Of a DNA stretch of 64,000 bases, positions 26,905 through 34,133 are shown one piece after another. The notes under the pieces are model-generated. The model ran no database searches. It saw only the letters and a program-made list of their open reading frames with translations, and had not been told where the DNA came from. The translations under genes and the position numbers were made by a program. Source of the stretch: Pacificoceanicola sp049803835. Its GTDB lineage: Bacteria > Pseudomonadota > Alphaproteobacteria > Rhodobacterales > Rhodobacteraceae. Within the stretch, counting starts at the first letter, position 1. Each line of letters opens with the position of its first letter. The stretch lies in contig NZ_JBNAGK010000003.1 in NCBI RefSeq assembly GCF_049803835.1, positions 186,001-250,000 on the forward strand, read 5' to 3'.

Positions 26905-27080
26905 TTGTGCGGGGCGCGGGGCAAAGCCCCGCCCTACGAGACCGCGGGGCCGCTGGGCGAGGATGCGCCCCGGATCGGCAAAGCGCGTCCCCGATTCTTC
27001 TCTTTCCAAATACTCGCCTGGACCGACCTTTACCCGATCCGGGCGCCGACGGACAAACGCTAGGGATCGTAGGGCGGGGT
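26905..27080. repeat. REP-like elements and TTCTTCTC module between transporters
   Basis: GGGGCaaaGCCCCGCCCTACGA (about 26910-26931), the module TTCTTCTCTTTCCAAATACTC (26995-27015) and an inverted TCGTAGGGCGGGG (27066-27078). No gene is seen in this 254-bp gap. Confidence 0.55.
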
Positions 27081-27097
27081 TCCGCCCCGCACCCCGC

Positions 27098-28033
27098 TCA
27101 GGGCAGGATCGACAGCCAGACCCAGACTGTCAGCACCGACAGCGCTGTCGCGATCAGCACGCTGGACGCCGCGACGCGCTGGGCGCGGCCATACATGCTG
27201 GCAAAGACATAGGTATTGATCCCCGGCGCCATCGCCGCAGTGATCACGGCAGAGCGGAAAGCCGACGTCGACAGGCCCGTCAGCGTTCCCAGCGTCCAGG
27301 TGATCGCCGGGTGCAGCACCAGCGAGACGGCGCAGATGAATCCGATCACCCGGAAGTCGCCCTGCGGCTTGTAGCGGCAGAGGACCCCGCCCATGCCGAA
27401 CAGGGCGGCGGGCAGGGCGGCGCGGATCACGAGGTCGAGTGCGCCGGTGACCGGCGTGGGCAGGCTCAGGTCCGTGAGATTGGCGATCACCCCGAGGCCG
27501 ATGCCGATGACCAGCGCATTGCGGAACATTGCCGTCAACACGGTGCGCGGCAGGGTCCGGGCCGGCGAGCCGCTGGCGCGTGCGCGGGCGATCTCCATCG
27601 CGGTGATGCCGATGGCGTAGCAAAAGGGCGAATGCACCGCGACGATGACGTAATTGGCCTCGAGCGCCCCGGCACCATAGGCGCGCTCGGTCACCGCGAG
27701 GCCGATCATCAGGGAGTTGGCGAAGAGGCAGCAAAACCCGATGGCGATGCTGTCTTCCCAGTCCCGCTTGAAGACATGCCGCGCGCCCAGCAGGCCGGTG
27801 ACAAAGCCGGTGAGCGAGCCGGTATAGAAGGAGACCAGCAGCCAGGGGTTGAAATCCGGCCCGAGGTCGAGCGTCCAGATGGCGCGGAAGAGCAGGCACG
27901 GGAAGGCGAAGCTCTGGGTGAATTTCATCAGCCCGTCGACGCCGCTGTCCGAAAAGCCGCCTTTCCAGACCGCGAGATACCCCGCGCCGATAACCAGGAA
28001 GACGGGAAGGACAACGTCGAGCAGGGCTTGCAT
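27098..28033 (-). CDS. AEC family (auxin efflux carrier-like) transporter
   Basis: A 311-residue membrane protein of the AEC family with about ten helices. It begins LLDVVLPVFLVIGAGYLAVWKGGFS, the family N-terminus, and keeps the central polar crossover (ANSLMIGLAVTERAYG) and the C-terminal MAPGINTYVFASMYGR. Family members export or import small organic acids such as malate or malonate. The start is placed at 28033 by homology; no strong ribosome site is visible. A TATTTG-type module (28095-28129) lies just upstream. Confidence 0.87.
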   Translation of the reverse strand: MQALLDVVLPVFLVIGAGYLAVWKGGFSDSGVDGLMKFTQSFAFPCLLFRAIWTLDLGPDFNPWLLVSFYTGSLTGFVTGLLGARHVFKRDWEDSIAIGFCCLFANSLMIGLAVTERAYGAGALEANYVIVAVHSPFCYAIGITAMEIARARASGSPARTLPRTVLTAMFRNALVIGIGLGVIANLTDLSLPTPVTGALDLVIRAALPAALFGMGGVLCRYKPQGDFRVIGFICAVSLVLHPAITWTLGTLTGLSTSAFRSAVITAAMAPGINTYVFASMYGRAQRVAASSVLIATALSVLTVWVWLSILP

Positions 28034-28156
28034 GGGCTTGGCTTTCGCATGGCGCCCGTGTCCGGAGCGGCGGCGCCTTGGGCAGAGGTCCGATGCCTCC
28101 GGCGGGGATATTTGTCGGCAAGAGGAAACAGGGGCGGTGTCGATGGCCCCGGGCGG

Positions 28157-28954
28157 TCAGAGGCGGTGGGTCAGGATCATCCCGTCATAGGCGGGCTCGA
28201 TATGGGTGGGGGTCTCGGCGCGGACGGTGTCGTAATCGAGGTCGATGTGCATGTTGGTGAGCACCGCGGTTTTCGGCCTGGCCCGGTCGATCCATTCCAG
28301 CGCCAGGGCAAGGTGGGCATGGGTCGGGTGCGGTGTGCGGCGCAGGGCGTCCACGATCCAGCAGTCGAGATCTTCCAGCACGGGCCAGACCGCGTCGGGG
28401 ATGTGGATCACGTCCGGCAGGTAGGCGAGGCGGCCGATGCGGAAGCCGAGGGCGTCGATGCTGCCGTGGTTCACGCGGAAAGGGATCAGCGGGATCGGGC
28501 CGCCGGGGCCGTCGATCTGGAAGGGGCCCTCAATCGTGTGCAGGTTCAAGATCGGCGGGTAGGGCGAGCCTTCGGGTTGCACAAAGGCATAGCCGAAGCG
28601 GGAGATCAGCTCGTTCTGTGTGTCGCCGTCGGCCCAGACGTTCAGCCGCCCGCGCATGTTGAAGACCACCTGCCGCAGGTCGTCGAGGCCGTGCAGATGG
28701 TCGGCGTGGCTGTGGGTCCAGGCGACCCCGTCAAGGGTGCCTACGCCCGCTGAGAGCAGCTGGTCGCGCATGTCGGGACCGGTGTCGATCAGCAGGCGCG
28801 TGGTGCCATCGGGACTTTCCCGTTCCACCAGCAGGGAGCAGCGCCGGCGGCGGTTCTTCGGATTGTTCGGGTCGCAGTCGCCCCAATGGCCGCCGAGGCG
28901 CGGCACGCCACCGGATGATCCGCAACCGAGGATAGTGAAGCGCAGGTCGGTCAT
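28157..28954 (-). CDS. MBL fold metallo-hydrolase, PhnP-like
   Basis: A 265-residue metallo-beta-lactamase fold enzyme. The metal motif is THSHADHLHGLDDL, a further ligand is in VNHGSIDALG, and LPDVIHIPD and NMHIDLD carry later ligands, so two metals are expected. N-terminal LGCGSSGGVPRLGG and the CDPNNPKNRRRRCS segment are typical of the PhnP/ElaC-related phosphodiesterase branch. It overlaps the 3' end of tatD by 4 bp (ATGA), an arrangement common in Alphaproteobacteria. Likely a cyclic phosphodiester or nucleotide phosphodiesterase; the substrate is unproven. Confidence 0.85.
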   Translation of the reverse strand: MTDLRFTILGCGSSGGVPRLGGHWGDCDPNNPKNRRRRCSLLVERESPDGTTRLLIDTGPDMRDQLLSAGVGTLDGVAWTHSHADHLHGLDDLRQVVFNMRGRLNVWADGDTQNELISRFGYAFVQPEGSPYPPILNLHTIEGPFQIDGPGGPIPLIPFRVNHGSIDALGFRIGRLAYLPDVIHIPDAVWPVLEDLDCWIVDALRRTPHPTHAHLALALEWIDRARPKTAVLTNMHIDLDYDTVRAETPTHIEPAYDGMILTHRL

Positions 28955-29757
28955 CCGGCGACGCTCGCGGCGGACCAGGCGGCGGCCTTGGCGAAGAGGC
29001 GGTCGAAGTTGGCTTCGGTGGCTTTCGCGAAGTCCTCGTAGGACAGGCCGAACACCTGCGCACCGACCTTTGCCGTATGCACGACATAGGACGGCTCGTT
29101 GTCGCGGCCCCGGTGCGGCGGCGGCGCGAGATAGGGGCTGTCGGTTTCCACAAGAATACGGTCGAGCGGTGCGGCGGCGAAGATGTCGCGCAGGTCTTGC
29201 GATTTGGGGAAGGCGGCGATGCCGGACATGGAGAGATAGAAGTTCAGGTCCAGCGCGGCCCGGGCCAGTTCGGCGGAGGAGGAGAAGCAGTGCATGACGC
29301 AGCTGTAGGGCTTTGCGCGATAGCCCTCCGTCAGGATGCGGGCCATGTCTTCGTCCGCGGCGCGGGCGTGGATGATCAGCGGCAGGCCGGTTTCCTGCGC
29401 CGCCTCGATGTGGATGCGCAGGGAGGTCTTTTGCAACGCGGCGCTGTCGGCGGTGTAGTGGTAATCGAGGCCGGTCTCACCGATGCCGACCATCTTGGGA
29501 TGGCGGGACACCTCGACAAGGTGCTCGACCGAGACCAGCGGCTGTTTCGTCACGCTCATCGGATGGATGCCGTAGGCGTAGAAGATCGGATCGTGCTGTT
29601 CGGCAATTGCCCGCACGGTCGGTTCGCTCGGCGGTTTGGTGCAGATCGTCACCATGCGGTGGACGCCGGCGTCGAGCGCCCTCTGGATGACCGCCTCGCG
29701 GTTTTCGTCGAAGGCGGGAAAATCGAGGTGGCAGTGGCTGTCGGTGATCGTCGTCAT
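28951..29757 (-). CDS. TatD family metal-dependent DNase
   Basis: A 268-residue TatD/YcfH-type hydrolase. Metal ligands: DSHCHLDF near the N-terminus, GETGLDYH, IIHARAAD, MHCFSS and LVETDSPYLAP. These enzymes act as 3'-5' DNases on damaged DNA or as general phosphodiesterases. In related genomes it sits after holB or metG; here it heads its transcript with the MBL hydrolase directly coupled behind it. AAAGGACGTGCC precedes the ATG at 29757. Confidence 0.9.
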   Translation of the reverse strand: MTTITDSHCHLDFPAFDENREAVIQRALDAGVHRMVTICTKPPSEPTVRAIAEQHDPIFYAYGIHPMSVTKQPLVSVEHLVEVSRHPKMVGIGETGLDYHYTADSAALQKTSLRIHIEAAQETGLPLIIHARAADEDMARILTEGYRAKPYSCVMHCFSSSAELARAALDLNFYLSMSGIAAFPKSQDLRDIFAAAPLDRILVETDSPYLAPPPHRGRDNEPSYVVHTAKVGAQVFGLSYEDFAKATEANFDRLFAKAAAWSAASVAG

Positions 29758-29841
29758 GGCACGTCCTTTGATGCCATCGGGGTATCGGCGGGCGCGGGGA
29801 GGGTCAAGACAGGGCGGCGCGAATGGCGGCCCGGCAGGGAG

Positions 29842-29876
29842 GGTGAGAAGATTTTTAGGCTAAAAATCTGCTCACC
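29842..29876. terminator. GGTGAG..CTCACC hairpin downstream of tRNA-Tyr
   Basis: GGTGAGaAGATTTTTAG pairs with CTAAAAATCTgCTCACC around one central base, an almost continuous 16-bp stem with an A/T core. Related hairpins are at 36446-36478 and 58223-58257, all at gene 3' ends, so this looks like a repeated bidirectional terminator. Confidence 0.55.
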
Positions 29877-29957
29877 GTCCGGCACGACGCGGCGAGACAC
29901 GCCGCCTTCTGGCGGCGCGCGTGCGCGTCGTCTCTACGGTCAGTCTGAGAGAAAGAA

Positions 29958-30044
29958 TGGTGGGCGACCCTGGAATCGAACCAGGCGTGAGTCGCCTCGA
30001 GGGAGTTACAGTCCCCTGCCACACCTTGCGGCCTGTCGCCCACC
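29958..30044 (-). tRNA. tRNA-Tyr (anticodon GTA)
   Basis: On the minus strand the acceptor GGTGGGC (from 30044) pairs with GCCCACC, followed by discriminator A at 29958. The anticodon loop CTGTAAC gives GTA for tyrosine. The T-arm reads CCTGGTTCGATTCCAGG. The length of about 87 nt reflects the long variable arm of a class II tRNA. The 3' CCA is not encoded. It is divergent from the TrmH-family gene at 30171. Confidence 0.95.
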
Positions 30045-30170
30045 GGGCACCGGATCGCTCCGGCGTGAGGGGGCGTTTAATGGCCTCGCCAACCGCCGTC
30101 AACAGGAAAAATCCTTGCCCCTGCGCCGCGCTCCGTGCGAACAGGCGCGGACAGGAAAAGGGTGCGCATC

Positions 30171-30950
30171 ATGGCGAAGAAACCGAAGTGGGTGGTGGAG
30201 AAAGAGCAGGCAAAGAAGGCCAGCGCGGCCGAGACGGTCTGGCTTTTCGGCCTGCACGCGGTGCGCGATGCGCTGCTGAACCCGCGGCGCGAAAAGCTGA
30301 GGCTGATTCTGACGCCGAACGCGGCAGCGAAGCTGGAGGATGCCGTCAAGGAGGCGGGGGTCGAGCCCGAAATCCATGACCCCCGCGCCTTCAAGGCGCC
30401 GATCGACCCGCAGTCCGTGCATCAGGGCGCGGCGCTGGAGGTGAAGCCCTTGCACTGGGGAACTCTGGAGGATGTGGCGCTGGGCGAGGGGCCGGCGCGG
30501 ATGATTCTCCTCGACCGGGTGAGCGATCCGCATAACGTCGGCGCGATCCTGCGCTCGGCGGAGGTGTTCGGCGCGCGGGCCGTGGTCGGCATGCGCCATC
30601 ACGCGGCGCCGGAGACGGGGGCCCTGGCCAAGACGGCGTCCGGGGCGCTGGAGCGGCAGCCCTACCTGCGGGAGAAGAACCTCGCGGACAGCATCGTGGC
30701 CCTGCAGAAGATGGGTTACCTCGTGCTCGGCCTCGATGGCGAGGCGGAGGAGACCATCGACCAGGCGGTGGAGGGTTTGCGGGACCGGGCGATTGCGCTT
30801 GTGCTCGGAGCCGAGGGGCCGGGATTGCGCGAGAAGACCCGGGAGACCGTCGACAAGCTGGTGCGGATCGAGGCGGCCGGGGCCTTCGGCTCGCTGAACG
30901 TGTCGAACGCGGCGGCGGTGGCGCTTTATGCGGTGCGCGAGACGGTCTGA
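30171..30950 (+). CDS. 23S rRNA (guanosine-2'-O)-methyltransferase, RlmB/TrmH family
   Basis: A 259-residue SpoU-class (knotted) methyltransferase. The N-terminal substrate-binding domain starts at VWLFGLHAVRDALLN. The three SPOUT motifs are LLDRVSDPHNVGAILRSAE, VLGAEGPGL and SLNVSNAAAVALY, with the catalytic Arg and Asn present. The architecture fits RlmB, which methylates G2251 of 23S rRNA. The ATG at 30171 is preceded by GGAAAAGGG. An earlier in-frame GTG at 30135 would only add an unconserved basic leader. Confidence 0.87.
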   Translation: MAKKPKWVVEKEQAKKASAAETVWLFGLHAVRDALLNPRREKLRLILTPNAAAKLEDAVKEAGVEPEIHDPRAFKAPIDPQSVHQGAALEVKPLHWGTLEDVALGEGPARMILLDRVSDPHNVGAILRSAEVFGARAVVGMRHHAAPETGALAKTASGALERQPYLREKNLADSIVALQKMGYLVLGLDGEAEETIDQAVEGLRDRAIALVLGAEGPGLREKTRETVDKLVRIEAAGAFGSLNVSNAAAVALYAVRETV

Positions 30951-31006
30951 CCCTTTTCTTGCCATGATCACCTGCTAGCGGGGGCATGACCGTGGCAGGG
31001 GAAACG

Positions 31007-31312
31007 ATGAACAGGCGAAGAGCGGTTTGCAATGGTTGCGGCGGGCGGCTCGCCTTCGGCGAGATCGGCACCGGGCGGAAGGCGCTGACCTGCCTTGCCT
31101 GCGGTGCCATCGCGGCGGACATGATCGCGGAGCCGAGGCCGGATCTGCGCCCGCGCAAGGTGCGCAAACCTTGGCACGAGACGTGGTATCGCAAGAGCCG
31201 GGTGCTGACCTTCCTGATCGAGGAGGTCCTTCCGGCTTTCGAGCGATCCGATGAGCTGGACCTGCCTTGGTACAGGCGAAGCAACCGGCGGGATTGGGGT
31301 GAGTGGGATTGA
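31007..31312 (+). CDS. Small zinc-ribbon protein of unknown function
   Basis: About 101 residues with one four-cysteine knuckle: CNGCGGRL then CLACGAIA, the pattern of a zinc ribbon. The rest is basic and tryptophan-rich (RKPWHETWYRKS and DLPWYRRSNRRDWGEWD), which suggests nucleic acid or protein contact. GGCAGGGGAAAC lies just before the ATG at 31007; an ATG at 30986 is possible. It precedes another small zinc-ribbon gene on the same strand. No function is known to me. Confidence 0.65.
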   Translation: MNRRRAVCNGCGGRLAFGEIGTGRKALTCLACGAIAADMIAEPRPDLRPRKVRKPWHETWYRKSRVLTFLIEEVLPAFERSDELDLPWYRRSNRRDWGEWD

Positions 31313-31354
31313 CTGCGGGTTGAAAACGTTGCCCGGGCTGCCCAAGTCCCTCGC

Positions 31355-31636
31355 ATGACCGTGAAAATCGCCACTTGCAGCTACTGCGGCACCCGCGCCG
31401 CGCTTGTCCTCGATCGTGAGCGCCATGAACTGGCCTGTTCGAGTTGCGGTGCCCCGTTGCACGAGATGAAGGCCCTGAAGACGGACACGCCGAAGCCGGT
31501 GCATCCGGCGCGGCCCGGACAGGCGCCCTGGGGGGCTGTGCCCAAAAAGGCAAGGAAGCCGCGCAAGAAGAAAAAGAGCCTCGGGCGGTCGCTGTTCGAG
31601 GAGGCCTTCGACCTGATCGAGGACATCTTCGACTGA
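31355..31636 (+). CDS. Small zinc-ribbon protein with lysine-rich tail
   Basis: A 93-residue protein. An N-terminal zinc ribbon (CSYCGTRA and CSSCGAPLHEMKAL) is followed by a proline-rich linker, a very basic stretch (KKARKPRKKKKS), and an acidic helix at the end (FEEAFDLIEDIFD). This layout is conserved in relatives I recall from Rhodobacterales, with no assigned role; binding of nucleic acid is plausible. It shares the Cys-knuckle plan with its upstream neighbour and is followed after 96 bp by ribB. Confidence 0.68.
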   Translation: MTVKIATCSYCGTRAALVLDRERHELACSSCGAPLHEMKALKTDTPKPVHPARPGQAPWGAVPKKARKPRKKKKSLGRSLFEEAFDLIEDIFD

Positions 31637-31732
31637 CGCATGTCGCCTGTGCGCCATGGCAGGGCGCATCCGCTCTGGCCTTTGCACGGGCCTTGGCGTA
31701 TCTGGCAGGCAGACTTGGATGTTGGAGGTCCC

Positions 31733-32860
31733 ATGGCGGATTACGAGACCCCGGGCGCGGTGGAGGATTCCCTGCGCGACGCGATTTCTTCCATCGAGGA
31801 GATCATCGAGGATGCCCGCAACGGGCGGATGTTCATCCTCGTCGACCATGAGGACCGCGAGAACGAGGGCGATCTCGTCATTCCCGCGCAATGGGCGACG
31901 CCGGATGTCATCAACTTCATGGCGCTGTACGGCCGGGGACTGATCTGCCTGTCGATGACCTCGAAGCGGATCGACGAGCTTGGTTTGCAGCTCATGTCCA
32001 CCAACAATTCCTCGCGGCATGAGACCGCTTTCACCACCTCCATCGAGGCGCGGGAAGGGGTCTCCACCGGCATTTCCGCGGCGGACCGTGCGTTGACCAT
32101 TTCCGTGGCCGTCGATGCCTCAAAGGGCGCGGCAGATATCGCGACGCCGGGGCATGTCTTCCCGCTGCGTGCGCGGGACGGCGGGGTGCTTGTGCGGGCT
32201 GGACACACGGAAGCGGCGGTCGATGTCTCGCGTCTGGCAGGGCTGAACCCGGCGGGGGTGATCTGCGAGATCATGAACGACGACGGCAGCATGGCCCGTC
32301 TGCCGGAGCTCGTCGCCTTCGCTCAGAAACACGGGCTGAAGATCGGCACGATCTCCGACCTCATCAAGTACCGCCGCCGCCATGACAACCTCGTGCGCGT
32401 GCGCAAGGAAGAGACCATCACCAGCGAGTTCGGCGGTGAGTGGGCGATGAAGATCTATGTTGATGAAACCCATGGCGACGAACATATCGCCTTGATCAAG
32501 GGCGATATTTCGACGTCGGAGCCGGTGCTGGTGCGGATGCACGCGCTGGACCCGATGCTCGACGTGGTCGGCACCGGACAAAAGGGCCGCGCGGCGGAGT
32601 TTTCCCATGCCATGCGGGCGATTGCGGAGGAGGGGCGCGGCGTGGTCGTGCTCTTGCGTGACACTGCGATGAAGCTCGATGCCCATGACGACGTCTCGCC
32701 GAAGACACTGCGGCAATACGGGCTTGGGGCGCAGATTCTGTCCTCGCTGGGGCTGTCGAAGCTGGTGTTGCTGACCAATTCGCAGAAGCCAAAGATCGTC
32801 GGCCTTGAGGCCTACGGGCTGGAAATCGTCGATACGCGCAAGATTTCGGAGCTTGGATGA
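31733..32860 (+). CDS. ribB: 3,4-dihydroxy-2-butanone 4-phosphate synthase with degenerate GTP cyclohydrolase II domain
   Basis: A 375-residue protein. The RibB domain (about 1-215) is intact: VDHEDRENEGDLV and HTEAAVDVSRLAGL hold the metal and substrate residues, and STGISAADRA is present. It converts ribulose 5-phosphate to the four-carbon unit of riboflavin. The C-terminal half (about 220-375) has the GTP cyclohydrolase II fold but lacks the zinc cysteines: the expected C-x-x-x-G..LxCxCG stretch reads ALDPMLDVVGTGQKGRAAEF, with no Cys. This half is therefore probably inactive or structural, and RibA activity must come from elsewhere. TTGGAGG precedes the ATG, which is 4 codons into a longer frame. 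It overlaps ribH by 4 bp. Confidence 0.93.
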   Translation: MADYETPGAVEDSLRDAISSIEEIIEDARNGRMFILVDHEDRENEGDLVIPAQWATPDVINFMALYGRGLICLSMTSKRIDELGLQLMSTNNSSRHETAFTTSIEAREGVSTGISAADRALTISVAVDASKGAADIATPGHVFPLRARDGGVLVRAGHTEAAVDVSRLAGLNPAGVICEIMNDDGSMARLPELVAFAQKHGLKIGTISDLIKYRRRHDNLVRVRKEETITSEFGGEWAMKIYVDETHGDEHIALIKGDISTSEPVLVRMHALDPMLDVVGTGQKGRAAEFSHAMRAIAEEGRGVVVLLRDTAMKLDAHDDVSPKTLRQYGLGAQILSSLGLSKLVLLTNSQKPKIVGLEAYGLEIVDTRKISELG

Positions 32861-33408
32861 TGGCGGCAAACGTAACCCACCACACGCTCGAGCGGCCGAA
32901 ATTCGACAAGCCTGTCAAGGTGTTGATCGTCGTCTCCCCGTATTACAAGGAAATCGCAGACCAGCTTCTCCAAGGGGCGATTGCCGAGATCGAGGCGGCG
33001 GGGGGCTTCCATGAAACCGTGGAAGTGCCGGGCGCGCTGGAGATCCCGACGGCGATCGGGATTGCGGAGCGGATGAGCAACTTTGACGGCTATGTCGCGC
33101 TGGGCTGTGTGGTGCGGGGCGAGACGACGCATTACGAGACCGTCTGCAATGATTCGTCGCGTGGCCTGACGCTACTCGGACTGCAGGGGCTGTGCATCGG
33201 CAACGGCATCTTGACCGTTGAAAACATTGAACAAGCTGTCGTCCGCGCCGAGGCCGCGGGGCAGAACAAAGGCGGGGGGGCGGCGGCGGCGGCCTTGCAT
33301 CTGATTGCGCTTGGCCGTAGGTGGGGCGCTTCGCGGAAGGGCGTAGGATTCGTGCCGCACCGCGAGGAGTACCAGGTGGCAGGCGGCAAGGGGTCCGACA
33401 TCGCATGA
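32857..33408 (+). CDS. ribH: 6,7-dimethyl-8-ribityllumazine synthase
   Basis: A 183-residue lumazine synthase. Signatures: VSPYYKEIADQLLQGA, VPGALEIPTAI (phosphate and substrate loop), ALGCVVRGETTHYE and the catalytic His in this last segment. It joins the RibB product with the pyrimidine from GTP to form lumazine. Its start overlaps the ribB stop and its stop overlaps the nusB start (both ATGA), so the three genes form a tightly coupled operon. A second Met follows immediately at 32860. Confidence 0.95.
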   Translation: MMAANVTHHTLERPKFDKPVKVLIVVSPYYKEIADQLLQGAIAEIEAAGGFHETVEVPGALEIPTAIGIAERMSNFDGYVALGCVVRGETTHYETVCNDSSRGLTLLGLQGLCIGNGILTVENIEQAVVRAEAAGQNKGGGAAAAALHLIALGRRWGASRKGVGFVPHREEYQVAGGKGSDIA

Positions 33409-33875
33409 AGCCCTCCGGCAATGACAAACGCAGGATGAAGAGCGCCTCGCGCCTCTACGCCGTGCAGGCGCTGTTCCAGATGGAGCAGGGCGACGCGGGC
33501 CTCGACCGGGTGCGGGACGAGTTCCTCGACCACCGCTTCGGCGTCGAGCAGATCGAGGGCGAGGAAATGCTCGAGGGCGATGTTTCCTTGTTTTCCAAGG
33601 TCTTGGAAGAGGCTGTCAGCTATCAGGCGAAGATCGACCAGATGACCGACCGGGCCCTCGTGGCCAAATGGCCCATCGCCCGGATCGACCCGGTTCTGCG
33701 GGCCTTGTTCCGCGCGGCGGGGGCCGAGATGGTCGCGCTGGAGACGCCGCCGAAGGTGGTGATCGTGGAATATCTCGACGTGGCGCAGGCGTTTTTCCCG
33801 GACGGGAAAGAGGCGAAATTCGTCAACGCGGTGCTCGACCACATGGCCCGCGAAGCCCGTCCCGAGGCGTTTTAA
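33405..33875 (+). CDS. nusB: Transcription antitermination protein NusB
   Basis: A 156-residue NusB, all helical, with RRMKSASRLYAVQALFQME at the RNA-binding N-terminus and PPKVVIVEYLDVAQAFFPDGKEAKFVNAVLD in the conserved core. It acts with NusE/S10 on boxA of rRNA leaders. The ribH-nusB link is widespread in bacteria. It is the last gene of the rib operon; the GTAC element begins about 60 bp later. Confidence 0.94.
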   Translation: MKPSGNDKRRMKSASRLYAVQALFQMEQGDAGLDRVRDEFLDHRFGVEQIEGEEMLEGDVSLFSKVLEEAVSYQAKIDQMTDRALVAKWPIARIDPVLRALFRAAGAEMVALETPPKVVIVEYLDVAQAFFPDGKEAKFVNAVLDHMAREARPEAF

Positions 33876-33934
33876 CGGACCGTCCGCTGGGGGTTGACGG
33901 GGCGCCCGGTGCCCCGTTGCATCCGGGATTTGCA

Positions 33935-34130
33935 CAAAGTCGGTGCAAAACGCCGGTTTTTTCGTACAGATTAGGGTGCGCGATCGGGGCCTCTGCGGGG
34001 GCCTTTTTTGCTGTTTGGTACAAAAAGAGCCGAGTTTCGTACGGATTGCCCTCCGGGACCGCCCCGGCGGAGGCCGAAAACGGAAATCTGCGGATTATTT
34101 GGTTAATTTTGGGGGATGAGATGGAAACCC
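33935..34130. repeat. Bipartite GTAC-type extragenic element, copy 2
   Basis: Unit A': GGTGCAAAACGCCGG then TTTTTTCGTACAGATTA (about 33941-33973). Unit B': TTTGGTACAAAAAGAGCCGA then GTTTCGTACGGATT (about 34014-34048). The distance between units is about 43 bp, against 41 bp in copy 1 at 13805. Similarity continues weakly downstream (CGGAAA, TGCGG, AATTTTGGGGG). It lies between nusB and the 3' end of the HTH-TPR gene, the same position relative to an accessory gene as copy 1. Confidence 0.65.
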
Positions 34131-34133
34131 ACC

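Noticed and set aside
26963..28753. 596-codon plus-strand frame opposite the AEC and MBL genes
   Set aside because: Low-complexity product, opposite to two well-recognised minus-strand genes.
31637..31732. FMN riboswitch before ribB
   Set aside because: The leader is only about 95 bp and I could not find the conserved RFN-element core sequences.
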